A DNA stretch of 7,050 nt from Desulfotomaculum sp. (GCA_003513005.1 DOTD01000061.1:1-7050), one strand, 5' to 3'. Positions 1 to 6,047 are shown, numbered from the stretch's first letter. Translations and numbers: made by a program. Notes: generated from the letters alone by a model not told the origin.

Positions 1-72
1 AAGTTTATGGTTGATATAGACTTATCCTGTCTTTTTGTTTTTTGTAGTAATAGTGGCTATATGCATATTGTT

Positions 73-101
73 ATTATAATCCAGAGACACTGTTGTGTCA
101 A
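73..101 (-). promoter_or_regulatory. Consensus sigma-A promoter facing left, with dyad in the spacer
   Basis: On the minus strand a perfect -35 TTGACA (plus 96-101) and a perfect -10 TATAAT (plus 73-78) are separated by exactly 17 bases. A dyad GACAC-TGTT-GTGTC (plus 86-99) covers the spacer and overlaps the -35 box, which would suit a repressor site. Transcription would run out of the left edge of the window. A transposase of the partial IS is the likely target, but that gene is not in view. Confidence 0.6.
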
Positions 102-243
102 TGGCATAATATATTAGGGAACTACATTGGTGGTGATTTTGATGTTTTTGGACTGTTTATGAATACATGAATGCAGTAATGGTGCGGCTTATATCCAACC
201 CATATTTATCCAGAGGGGTGTTTTGGGCTAATTATGATCTTGG

Positions 244-263
244 GGAGGGGAAAGTTGGGTTAA
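244..263 (+). repeat. IS-type terminal inverted repeat, left copy
   Basis: The sequence GGAGGGGAAAGTTGGGTTAA is the reverse complement of 6605-6624 with a single transition (A for G at the tenth base). The two copies face each other about 6.3 kb apart. The partner lies exactly where homology to the 2,3-aminomutase stops, so both are probably outer ends of one IS family. Homology does not clearly continue beyond these 20 bases, as expected for terminal repeats at opposite ends of an element. Confidence 0.6.
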
Positions 264-494
264 GTGCGATTAGCCTTAATTCAAAGAATGAGGCGAACAT
301 GAGGACGAGCGAGGAAACTGTTTGAGGCGCGTGAGCGACGAGTTTAACTGAACCCGAGGGTTTAAAGGGCGTCGTTGTTCACAGGTGAGCGATATTGCTT
401 AAGTGCCGCTGCAGCGCCCAGTGAAGCTTCGGTTACGGGACCGCGGTGCGGAACCAGCGGCTCTCTATAGTTGATAGAAAAATGTTGGCATGGA

Positions 495-521
495 GCACCT
501 GAGCGAACCGTGACAACGGCG
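495..521 (+). repeat. 27-bp dispersed repeat, copy 1
   Basis: This copy matches 4027-4053 at 23 of 27 positions, and all four differences are transitions. It begins GCACCTGAG and contains the small dyad CCGT-GACA-ACGG (508-519). In the second copy that dyad becomes CTGT-GACA-ATGG, which could still pair in RNA through two G-U wobbles. It sits 12 bases before the REP-like hairpin at 534. Function is unknown. Confidence 0.55.
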
Positions 522-533
522 TCATATGCGGAA

Positions 534-566
534 GGCAAGCAAGAACCGTCCCTACTTGCCTACTTG
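534..566 (+). repeat. REP-like hairpin with AGAACCGTCCC loop, copy 1
   Basis: The arms GGCAAG (534-539) and CTTGCC (555-560) enclose the sequence AGAACCGTCCC (542-552). Part of the 3' arm is repeated directly afterwards, with TACTTG at 553-558 and again at 561-566. The same loop motif occurs at 4191-4201 between arms of entirely different sequence. Elements with GGGACGGTTCT and variable stems are widespread in anaerobic Firmicutes and have been linked to IS200/IS605-like (REP-associated Y1) transposases. No such transposase lies in this window. Confidence 0.65.
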
Positions 567-575
567 TTCGTCCGG

Positions 576-1601
576 CTAGGACACATAATCGAGAAAGGTA
601 ATTTTTTCGCGCTCTTCCTGCTTTATCTCCGACGAGCGGGTAAGGTTGGCCCACTTGCCGCACCTGCTCCCCCACCTGCCGCCAAGTTTGCCGTCGATGT
701 ATAGCTCGCTGATTTCGCAATCGTTCGTGCAGTCCCCGCAGATAAAACTGCGCGGTGTACAGTTGAATTCTGCAATAGCCTGCTGGCCGCGGAAGCGGCT
801 CTCCCAGCCGGTTTTAAGCCAGTGCTCGCGGGCCAGCAGCGCAACTCCCAGCGCTCCCATAACTTCAAAATAAGGCGGCACCACAACAGGGACTCCCAAA
901 AGCTTGGTGAAAGCCGCTCTCATCCCGACGTTTGCCGCAACCCCCCCCTGGAAAACCACTATGGGGTTGATGCTCTTGCCCCTGCCTACACTGGCCAGGT
1001 AATTGCGCGCCAGTGCAACGCACAGTCCCGCAATCAGGTCTTCCTTGCTGTAGCCCATCTGCTGCTTGCTGATCAGGTCGGATTCCGCAAAAACTCCGCA
1101 GCGTCCGGCAATTTTGACAGGGTTCTTCGAAGTCAGGGCAATCTCACCGAAATTTTCAATCGGTATGTTCAGGCGGGTGGCCTGATGGTCCAGGAAGGAA
1201 CCCGTCCCCGCGGCGCAGACGCTGTTCATATTGAAGCCTGTGGAAACGCCTTCCTTCAGGAAAATAATCTTGGAATCCTGGCCGCCGATATCGATAACCG
1301 TCCTGACCCGCGGCTCTACTTCACGGGCGGCCACGGCATGAGCGGTAATCTCGTTTTTCAGTATATCGGCCGAGACCATCGCCCCGGCCAGGTGGCGTCC
1401 CGAGCCCGTCGCACCCGCCGCCCTCACTTCTATGCCTGACTCCGGCAGTTCCCCGTTGAGTTTTTTAAATATCTTTTGCAGGGCTTCTATGGGGCCGCCG
1501 AAAGTGCGCTCGTAAGTGTGGAATAAAAGTTCCTTTTCCATATTGACAACTGCAAGTTTTGCACTGACGCTACCAACATCAATTCCCAGGAAACAATCCA
1601 A
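576..1601 (-). CDS. Acyl-CoA dehydratase activase, BadF/BadG/BcrA/BcrD (HgdC-type) ATPase
   Basis: This is an activator ATPase of the ASKHA fold that uses ATP hydrolysis to push a low-potential electron from its [4Fe-4S] cluster onto a partner Fe-S protein; it is cytoplasmic and oxygen-sensitive. Seen in the 341-aa product: phosphate-1 loop GIDVGSVSAK (6-15), GATGSGRH (63-70), phosphate-2 IDIGGQDSK (103-111), CAAGTGSF (129-136), AGRCGVFAESD (165-175) and FQGGVAANVGM (217-227). Cys129 and Cys168 match the two cysteines of HgdC (127 and 166) that hold the dimer-bridging cluster, with the same 39-residue spacing. After about residue 260 comes an 80-residue tail with cysteines at 281, 288, 291, 295 and 314, absent from minimal HgdC. 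I chose the TTG at 1599-1601 because GGAGG lies 8 bases upstream; the GTG at 1608-1610 overlaps that ribosome binding site. The gene overlaps its upstream neighbour by 23 bases. Its redox partner is probably that neighbour, and the substrate is unknown. Confidence 0.9.
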   Translation of the reverse strand: MDCFLGIDVGSVSAKLAVVNMEKELLFHTYERTFGGPIEALQKIFKKLNGELPESGIEVRAAGATGSGRHLAGAMVSADILKNEITAHAVAAREVEPRVRTVIDIGGQDSKIIFLKEGVSTGFNMNSVCAAGTGSFLDHQATRLNIPIENFGEIALTSKNPVKIAGRCGVFAESDLISKQQMGYSKEDLIAGLCVALARNYLASVGRGKSINPIVVFQGGVAANVGMRAAFTKLLGVPVVVPPYFEVMGALGVALLAREHWLKTGWESRFRGQQAIAEFNCTPRSFICGDCTNDCEISELYIDGKLGGRWGSRCGKWANLTRSSEIKQEEREKITFLDYVS

Positions 1602-3756
1602 CCCGACCACCTCCGTTAGGTTTTTTTTCCGAGCGCTCCAGCATAACTTCCAGGAAGGCCTCCAGCCTTGTCTCTAGGCCCGCCGTTCCGGTCTGCTCGC
1701 TGACGACCAGGGAAAGAAAGGGGAAATCCAGCTTTTCGCACAGGGGGATCAGTATGCTCTGGGAAACGATTTCAGGCATACAGGTAAAGGGGAGCAGGTG
1801 GATTACCCCGTCTGCGCCCTCCTCCCGCGCTAAAATAACCTCGCCGATGCTTTCCTGACCATGCCCGCCCACGGAAACGGGCAGGTAGGGACTGGCTGCA
1901 GCCACCACTTTCCGGTGCTGCAAAAGAGCTTTCTTTTTCCGCAGGACGTGCAGGTCAAACCACCTGCTGACTGTCATTTCGCGGTCTACGTATACCCTTG
2001 GACCGGGGCACGCGGCTAAAAATTCCTCCACATTCTGGTTGACATAATTTTGGATGACGGTGTAGAATTCCCCGACAATCTTGACCCTTAAAGCACGTAC
2101 TTTTTCTTCCGGAATTGCGCTTATCTCTTCGGAAAAATCCTGCTCCGCCTTTTTTACTCCTTTTAAACTGTCAGCAGCCAAAACCCGGCTGATCAGCTTC
2201 TTCTGCGCCTTCAATGCCGATCCGGGACTGCTTTCATAAGCCTGCTTGCGCCTGACCAGCTTTTCAGCCTCGTCAAGGATGAGGATCTTTTGGTAGCCGA
2301 AATTCATAGCCCGGGCTATCTTAAACCAGGATGAATTTCCGGTCAGCTTTTTTACTGCCTCACGGAACCTGTTCCAGTTTTTTGGGAAGGGAAGGGGTGA
2401 ATCGATTATTGTCATCTGGAAGTCGTACTTTTTACGCTTGAGCAGCAGTTCCTGGAGTTGGGCATACCAGCCCAGGCGGCAGCGTCCTTTCCCTCCCACC
2501 ATGACAACTTCGTTTGCTCCTTTTTCAATCAATTCGCGGATCTGCCCCAGCGTGGCAATCATGGGATAACAGATGAATTCCGGGGCAAGTTCCTTGCCCA
2601 GATCGACTATCCTCCTGTTCACCAGCGGAGTGGGCACTATCTCCATGCTGCACTCCTGAAGGATGGTTTTCAGCGCCTTGTCTGCCCACCCAACCGAGGG
2701 CGTTCCTATTTTTGCCCTGCACGACCTTTCCCCGGGGACAAAAGGAGGCAGGGGTTGGACTTTACGGCCCTGCTTCTTTTCCCTGGCGGTGTCCACGAAG
2801 GCTTCCAGCCGGGTAATCAGCCCGGCCTCCCCGGTATGCTCGTCTACGGTGAGGAGTAAAAAAGGAATTTCCTGGCTCTGGGCCTCTTCCTCAATAAAAG
2901 ATTCAATTATCGAAGCGGGGCCACAGGAGAAGGCCTCCAAAAAAACCATCTTGCTGACCAGCCGCCGGCGAAGCAGATGAAGCGCCGACCCCAGGAGCAG
3001 GCTTTCATAGGTCCACATCTTTTCACCCTCGTAGATAGTCCCTACTTCCTCGAGAGCGTCTTTTTCGGGAACCATTTCCGGAGTGATTACCCGCCCGTAT
3101 TCTTTTAAGCGCGGTACGATATTATGGCCGACATAGTCGTAAAGAATGTAAGGGTGGCCCATAACGCCGATTACCTGCCCGGGGTCAAATTCCGCCGATG
3201 GGTCAAAGACCATGTTTTTAACAGGCAGGCCGGTTAATTTGGAAAAGGCTTCGGGGGTAGTCAGGCCGCTGACGGTCAGCTGGTGGAAAGCTTTCTGCAG
3301 GGCTTCGCCAGCGCGCATCGCCTGCCTGACCGCTTGTTTGCCTTTGCCGAGTTGTTCGCCGATCCAGTAAAGATCCCTTTCCCAGCAGCCCGGCTTTTCT
3401 TTTTCGTTGAATTCCGGAGCGAGGATTTTTTCAGGGGGTATTTCCAGCCCGTGTTGGACCATATAAGCGGCGCCGATTAGCTTAGGGCAGCAGTAGCTGT
3501 CCTGCTGGATGCTGGAAAGCACCGGAATAAATATAAAATCCACTTGTTTGTTGAGCAGATTTTTCGTGTGTGCGTATAACAGCTTTGTGGAAACACAGGG
3601 CTCATCGGTAGGGCAACAGGTTATCGAGTCAAGGATTCTTGCGTCTGTCGCCGAAGACAAAACCACCTCTGCGCTCAGTTCACGCAAAAAACCTTCCATA
3701 AAGGGGTATAAATAATAAAAGGCCAGACTTCTGGGTATTCCTATCCTGACAGCCAA
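1579..3756 (-). CDS. 725-aa fused DUF2229 / 2-hydroxyacyl-CoA dehydratase-like protein (CoA activase-associated)
   Basis: Residues 1-340 resemble DUF2229 proteins: the opening RIGIPRSLAFYYLYPF (4-19), the TDEPCVSTKLLYAHTK stretch (50-65), FIFIPVLSS (74-82) and CCPKLIG (89-95). Residues from about 347 to 725 resemble the separate companion protein that often follows a DUF2229 gene: AKIGTPSVGW (348-357), SPEF-type APEFICYP (391-398) and VMVGGKGRCRLGWY (418-431). Both halves end alike. LTVDEHTGEAGLITRLEAF (302-320) and LVVSEQTGTAGLETRLEAF (683-701) share most residues, each preceded by an F-S/T-C-x-P motif (C278, C659). I therefore read it as a fusion of two paralogous HgdB-like units. Cysteines 47, 48, 54, 89, 90, 278, 396, 426 and 659 are candidate Fe-S ligands. 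The start is TTG at 3754-3756 with AGAGG 9 bases upstream. It is the first gene of an operon with the activase. Its substrate and product are unknown, and no HgdA/B dehydratase subunits lie nearby. Confidence 0.85.
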   Translation of the reverse strand: MAVRIGIPRSLAFYYLYPFMEGFLRELSAEVVLSSATDARILDSITCCPTDEPCVSTKLLYAHTKNLLNKQVDFIFIPVLSSIQQDSYCCPKLIGAAYMVQHGLEIPPEKILAPEFNEKEKPGCWERDLYWIGEQLGKGKQAVRQAMRAGEALQKAFHQLTVSGLTTPEAFSKLTGLPVKNMVFDPSAEFDPGQVIGVMGHPYILYDYVGHNIVPRLKEYGRVITPEMVPEKDALEEVGTIYEGEKMWTYESLLLGSALHLLRRRLVSKMVFLEAFSCGPASIIESFIEEEAQSQEIPFLLLTVDEHTGEAGLITRLEAFVDTAREKKQGRKVQPLPPFVPGERSCRAKIGTPSVGWADKALKTILQECSMEIVPTPLVNRRIVDLGKELAPEFICYPMIATLGQIRELIEKGANEVVMVGGKGRCRLGWYAQLQELLLKRKKYDFQMTIIDSPLPFPKNWNRFREAVKKLTGNSSWFKIARAMNFGYQKILILDEAEKLVRRKQAYESSPGSALKAQKKLISRVLAADSLKGVKKAEQDFSEEISAIPEEKVRALRVKIVGEFYTVIQNYVNQNVEEFLAACPGPRVYVDREMTVSRWFDLHVLRKKKALLQHRKVVAAASPYLPVSVGGHGQESIGEVILAREEGADGVIHLLPFTCMPEIVSQSILIPLCEKLDFPFLSLVVSEQTGTAGLETRLEAFLEVMLERSEKKPNGGGRVGLFPGN
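1607..1614 (-). promoter_or_regulatory. Ribosome binding site deciding the activase start
   Basis: The minus strand reads GGAGGTGG here, a near-full complement of the 16S rRNA tail, with 8 bases between GGAGG and the TTG at 1601. The in-frame GTG at 1608-1610 lies inside this site and cannot use it. The site lies within the 3' end of the upstream gene, so translation is probably coupled. Confidence 0.75.
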
Positions 3757-3762
3757 GAATGG

Positions 3763-3770
3763 CCACCTCT
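3763..3770 (-). promoter_or_regulatory. Ribosome binding site for the TTG start of the 725-aa gene
   Basis: The minus strand reads AGAGGTGG, with 9 bases between AGAGG and the TTG codon at 3754-3756. No ATG or GTG with a comparable site lies nearby, and the protein begins with the family's conserved VRIGIPR right after this start. Confidence 0.7.
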
Positions 3771-3780
3771 TTGCCTTTAT

Positions 3781-3803
3781 TTAGCAATATGCGGGAGTGC
3801 TAA
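3781..3803. promoter_or_regulatory. CIRCE-like inverted repeat upstream of the activase operon
   Basis: TTAGCA (3781-3786) and TGCTAA (3798-3803) form a dyad 25 bases upstream of the 725-aa start codon. The right arm is the exact CIRCE half-site GAGTGCTAA (3795-3803). The left arm, TTAGCAATA, matches the other half at 7 of 9 positions. The spacer is 5 bases rather than the canonical 9, so genuine HrcA binding is doubtful. It lies between the likely promoter and the start codon, where a repressor site would act. Confidence 0.35.
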
Positions 3804-4026
3804 TTCGGATATACTTTTCCCTTTTTTAGATTTTTTTATCATTTTTCTTCAACAAAAACAAAAAAAAGAAGAGCGCTTATTAGGATTGGCAAAGGCAGGC
3901 CAGGTTAGTATTTTTACAGCAAGCCTATCCTTACGCATAGGATTTTAGCATAGACTGTCGAAATGATAAGTATTCAGTAAACTGTCCGCAAGGCACGGCA
4001 TTTTTAACAGCGAATAACCTGCTTAA

Positions 4027-4053
4027 GCGCCTGAGTGAACTGTGACAATGGCG
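4027..4053 (+). repeat. 27-bp dispersed repeat, copy 2
   Basis: This is the second copy of the repeat at 495-521, with 23 of 27 bases shared and four transitions. It is preceded by GCTTAAG (4021-4027), a heptamer that also occurs at 397-403 near the first copy. No coding role is seen. Confidence 0.55.
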
Positions 4054-4107
4054 GCCTAGAATATTAATCAGGATGGAGTAAAATGGGCTTTTCCGATAAG
4101 TTAATTT

Positions 4108-4132
4108 TAAGTCAATTTTTATAATAAGTCAA
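4108..4132 (+). promoter_or_regulatory. Candidate folC promoter -10 flanked by TAAGTCAA direct repeats
   Basis: A perfect TATAAT (4120-4125) lies 121 bases before the folC start, but no good -35 hexamer is found 16-18 bases upstream (TAAGTT at best). The -10 is flanked by two identical octamers, TAAGTCAA at 4108-4115 and 4125-4132, 17 bases apart. These could be an activator or repressor site. The transcript leader would include the REP-like hairpin. Confidence 0.35.
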
Positions 4133-4181
4133 GCCTGACCCCTCTAAATATAAAAGCTAATAGGCATAATTTAAGGAACTA

Positions 4182-4210
4182 AAACACATGAGAACCGTCC
4201 CCTTGTGTTT
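4182..4210 (+). repeat. REP-like hairpin with AGAACCGTCCCC loop, copy 2
   Basis: The arms AAACACA (4182-4188) and TGTGTTT (4204-4210) enclose AGAACCGTCCCC (4191-4202). The loop core is identical to that at 542-552, while the stem is unrelated and perfectly self-complementary. The hairpin ends about 25 bases before the folC ribosome binding site and would lie in the folC leader transcript. Confidence 0.65.
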
Positions 4211-4235
4211 ACCCTTGTGTTTACCCTTGTGTTTA
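4200..4235 (+). repeat. Three perfect tandem copies of a 12-bp unit
   Basis: CCCTTGTGTTTA occurs three times without a mismatch at 4200-4211, 4212-4223 and 4224-4235. Each copy carries TGTGTTT, so each can pair with the AAACACA arm at 4182-4188. The last copy abuts the AAGGAG ribosome binding site of folC. Such a perfect 12-mer array is prone to slippage. Because 12 is a multiple of 3, it stays open in the folC frame. Confidence 0.85.
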
Positions 4236-4246
4236 AAGGAGTTAAA

Positions 4247-5581
4247 ATGGATTACAACCAGGCCGTCGGCTACCTGCAAAACCTGACCAGGTTCGGCATC
4301 AACCTGGGCCTTGACCGGATTACCGAGCTGCTGCGAAGGCTGGGAGATCCTCACCTGGCCCTTAATGTTGTTCACATTGGCGGAACAAACGGGAAAGGCT
4401 CGACGCTGGCCATGGTTTCTTCAATCCTGAAGGCAGCCGGTTACAGGGTGGGCGCATTTTCATCTCCCCACCTGAGCTCCTATACCGAGAGGTATACCAT
4501 CAACGGGGAAGAAATTGTTCCTCAACGCCTGGCCGGGCTGCTTGATTTAATCCGTCCCCATCTGGAAGACATGATTGGGGACGGCTTTGAAAGCCCGACG
4601 GAGTTCGAGGTCTGCACTGCCCTGGCTTTCCAGTACTTCTGCGAGGAAAGTGTTGACTTTCTGATTCTGGAAGTAGGTCTTGGGGGTAAAATCGATTCGA
4701 CCAATGTCATCAAACCTTTGGTCTCGGTAATCACCAACGTTTCGCTAGATCACCTGGACAGGCTGGGCAACACCGTAAAAGAGATCGCCGAAGTAAAAGC
4801 GGGGATTATCAAAAACGGTGTCCCAACGGTTACCGCCCAGGAAGAGGGAGAAGCCCTGGATGTAATCCGGGCCGAATGCCTCAGAAGGGATTCCCAACTG
4901 ATTTTAGTACAGGAAGGATCTGGAGAACCTTCTCAGGAGGGGTTCGTCTTCTGGTCCGCAGACGGGAATGGCGCTCTGGAAGGACAGCGTTTTTTAATAC
5001 GCGGTTTGCGGGATAACTATAACAACCTGAGTCTTAACCTGCTGGGCAGGCACCAGCTGGCCAACGCCGCGGCAGCCGTCGCTGCCGTGGAACTGCTTGC
5101 CCGGGAAGGCTATGCAATAAATAAGGAAGCAGTCTTCCAGGGGCTATCCAAAGTAAAATGGCCTGCCCGGTTCGAGATCTTCCACACAGACCCACCGGTT
5201 GTTCTGGACGGGGCCCATAATTACGCAGGCGCTAAAGAATTACGCAGGGCTTTAAAGGATTATTTTCCGGGGCGGGGAGTAATCCTGGTTATAGGGATTC
5301 TGCAGGATAAGCAGCGCTCCCTGGTTGTGGGGGAACTTGCCTCCGGGGCCAGCGCGGTGATTGTTACCAGGCCGGACAGTCCAAGGGCGGGCGACTGGCT
5401 TTATGTTGCTGAGGAGGCCAGCCGGTATGCCGGCAGCGTCTATGCAATTGAGTACGTAAAAGAGGCCGTGTTAAAGAGTTTTGAACTGGCCGGCGCGGGT
5501 GATCTCATCTGTATTACGGGGTCCCTGTATATGGTTGCCGGCGCCAGGGAAGTTTTAATTAATCTAAGAGGGAGGATTTAA
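4247..5581 (+). CDS. folC: Folylpolyglutamate synthase / dihydrofolate synthase (FolC)
   Basis: FolC adds glutamate to dihydropteroate and/or to reduced folates with ATP, in the cytoplasm; it belongs to the Mur ligase family. The 444-aa product is of normal length. Seen: P-loop HIGGTNGKGST (43-53), FSSPHLSSYTERYTING (71-87), TEFEVCTALAF (118-128), LILEVGLGGKIDSTN (139-153) with the metal-binding glutamate, NVSLDHL (164-170), EVKAGIIK (182-189) with the lysine that is carbamylated in this family, LGRHQLANAAAA (266-277), and the C-terminal domain opening WPARFEIF (305-312) and VVLDGAHNYAGAKEL (318-332). The ATG at 4247 has AAGGAG (4236-4241) 5 bases upstream. An in-frame TTG at 4205 would add 14 residues read from the tandem repeat and is rejected. 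A RidA-family gene follows after one base, so the two form an operon. Whether it makes dihydrofolate as well as polyglutamates cannot be told from sequence alone. Confidence 0.95.
   Translation: MDYNQAVGYLQNLTRFGINLGLDRITELLRRLGDPHLALNVVHIGGTNGKGSTLAMVSSILKAAGYRVGAFSSPHLSSYTERYTINGEEIVPQRLAGLLDLIRPHLEDMIGDGFESPTEFEVCTALAFQYFCEESVDFLILEVGLGGKIDSTNVIKPLVSVITNVSLDHLDRLGNTVKEIAEVKAGIIKNGVPTVTAQEEGEALDVIRAECLRRDSQLILVQEGSGEPSQEGFVFWSADGNGALEGQRFLIRGLRDNYNNLSLNLLGRHQLANAAAAVAAVELLAREGYAINKEAVFQGLSKVKWPARFEIFHTDPPVVLDGAHNYAGAKELRRALKDYFPGRGVILVIGILQDKQRSLVVGELASGASAVIVTRPDSPRAGDWLYVAEEASRYAGSVYAIEYVKEAVLKSFELAGAGDLICITGSLYMVAGAREVLINLRGRI
5571..5575 (+). promoter_or_regulatory. Ribosome binding site for the RidA-family gene inside folC
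   Basis: GGAGG lies within the last codons of folC, 7 bases before the TTG at 5583. It supports the TTG start and suggests translational coupling with folC. Confidence 0.75.
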
Positions 5582-5582
5582 T

Positions 5583-6047
5583 TTGGTACCGGAAGAGAAG
5601 TTGAAAGAAATGGGTCTTATCTGCCCGTCTGTGCCAATTCCGGTAGCGGCTTACGTGCCGGCGGTCTTCAGCGGTGAATTTGTCTATACTTCCGGGCAGC
5701 TTCCTTTTGTAGAAGGAACTTTGCTTTATAAAGGAAAGCTCGGTCGCGAACTTGGGGTTGAACAGGGTTACGAGGCAGCCAGGGCCTGCATCCTTAACTG
5801 TCTGGGCGCCGTCAAAGCGGTAATCGGAGAATTGAGCAGAATAGAAAGGGTAATCAAGGTTACCGGGTATATAAACAGCGCCTACGGTTTCAAGGAGCAG
5901 CACCTTGTTTTAAACGGAGCATCCGAGCTGCTGCTGGCGCTTTTTGGCGAGGCGGGGCGCCATGTGCGCAGCGCGGTAGGAATTACAGAACTTCCCCTGG
6001 GGGCGCCGGTAGAGGTGGAGCTGACGGTCAGGATTATGGGTAACTAA
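5583..6047 (+). CDS. RidA/YjgF/YER057c/UK114 family protein
   Basis: RidA-family proteins are small cytoplasmic trimers; the best-known members hydrolyse reactive enamines/imines released by PLP enzymes, while others have unknown roles. The 154-aa product is longer than E. coli RidA (about 128) and fits the longer YjgH-like/UK114-like-1 subgroup. Seen: YTSGQLPF (35-42), EQGYEAARACILNCLGAVKA (60-79), the VTGYINSA stretch (93-100), and HVRSAVGITELPLGAPVEVE (127-146), which contains the conserved arginine (R129) and the acidic VEVE end seen in active family members. The start is TTG at 5583-5585 with GGAGG 7 bases upstream. It lies one base after folC and is probably cotranscribed. No strong terminator follows; only a weak AT dyad at 6063-6077 is seen. 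The exact substrate is unknown. Confidence 0.9.
   Translation: MVPEEKLKEMGLICPSVPIPVAAYVPAVFSGEFVYTSGQLPFVEGTLLYKGKLGRELGVEQGYEAARACILNCLGAVKAVIGELSRIERVIKVTGYINSAYGFKEQHLVLNGASELLLALFGEAGRHVRSAVGITELPLGAPVEVELTVRIMGN

Larger units (their letters stand above)
1..263 (-). mobile_element. Probable terminal part of an insertion sequence extending left of the window
   Basis: This stretch has no open frame of useful length on either strand and is clearly more AT-rich than what follows. Its right edge, 244-263, matches in inverted orientation (19 of 20 bases) the outer end of the transposase-bearing element at 6605-6624. A consensus sigma-A promoter at 73-101 points left, out of the window, as expected if a minus-strand transposase gene starts further left. 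I infer that this is the 5' end of a second copy of the same IS family. No transposase start codon or coding sequence is visible, so a MITE or a decayed remnant is also possible. The leader would be unusually long, more than 230 bases. Confidence 0.45.
264..575. other. Gene-free region downstream of the activase operon
   Basis: No credible gene is seen here. The stretch contains several dyads: AAACT (315-319) with AGTTT (341-345), CGCTGCAGCG (408-417), and GGTT plus CCGC (431-434, 441-444) with GCGG plus AACC (448-455). It also contains a 27-bp dispersed repeat (495-521) and a REP-like hairpin (534-566). No intrinsic terminator with a T-run is visible after the activase stop codon at 576-578. 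The REP-like hairpin sits 10 bases beyond that stop and could act as the transcript end. Confidence 0.5.
3757..4246. other. Divergent intergenic region between the activase operon and folC
   Basis: This 490-base stretch has no credible gene. From left to right it holds a CIRCE-like inverted repeat (3781-3803), a T-rich then A-rich low-complexity stretch (3813-3870), a weak dyad ATCCT/AGGAT (3927-3943), the second 27-bp dispersed repeat (4027-4053), a TATAAT box (4120-4125) between two TAAGTCAA copies, a TCAAGCCTGACCCC motif (4129-4142), and a REP-like hairpin with tandem 12-mers (4182-4235). I see no convincing -35/-10 pair for the minus-strand operon; TATATC on the minus strand at about 3808-3813 is a weak -10 candidate. 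Confidence 0.5.

Noticed and set aside
1..263. CRISPR array or RNA gene in the AT-rich left edge
   Set aside because: There are no regularly spaced repeats, and no tRNA or rRNA signature was found there.
433..720. 95-codon minus-strand frame and the overlapping 77-codon plus-strand frame at 471-704
   Set aside because: Both cover the 3' end of the activase gene and the REP-like hairpin. Their compositions are odd (Arg/Gln or Pro/Ala runs) and no family resemblance is seen.
822..1439. 205-codon open frame on the plus strand
   Set aside because: It lies antisense to the core of the activase gene, whose protein shows all family motifs. The plus-strand translation has no recognisable domain and no ribosome binding site that stands out.
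1602..1610. GTG start for the activase at 1610
   Set aside because: The codon overlaps the GGAGGTGG ribosome binding site, leaving no spacing. The TTG three codons later is spaced 8 bases from GGAGG.
4205..4246. Upstream TTG start adding 14 residues to FolC
   Set aside because: The extra residues are a translation of the 12-bp tandem repeat. The ATG at 4247 has an ideal AAGGAG, and the product then begins at the normal family position.
5559..5903. 114-codon minus-strand frame
   Set aside because: It is antisense to the RidA-family gene, which has clear motifs. It has no independent support.
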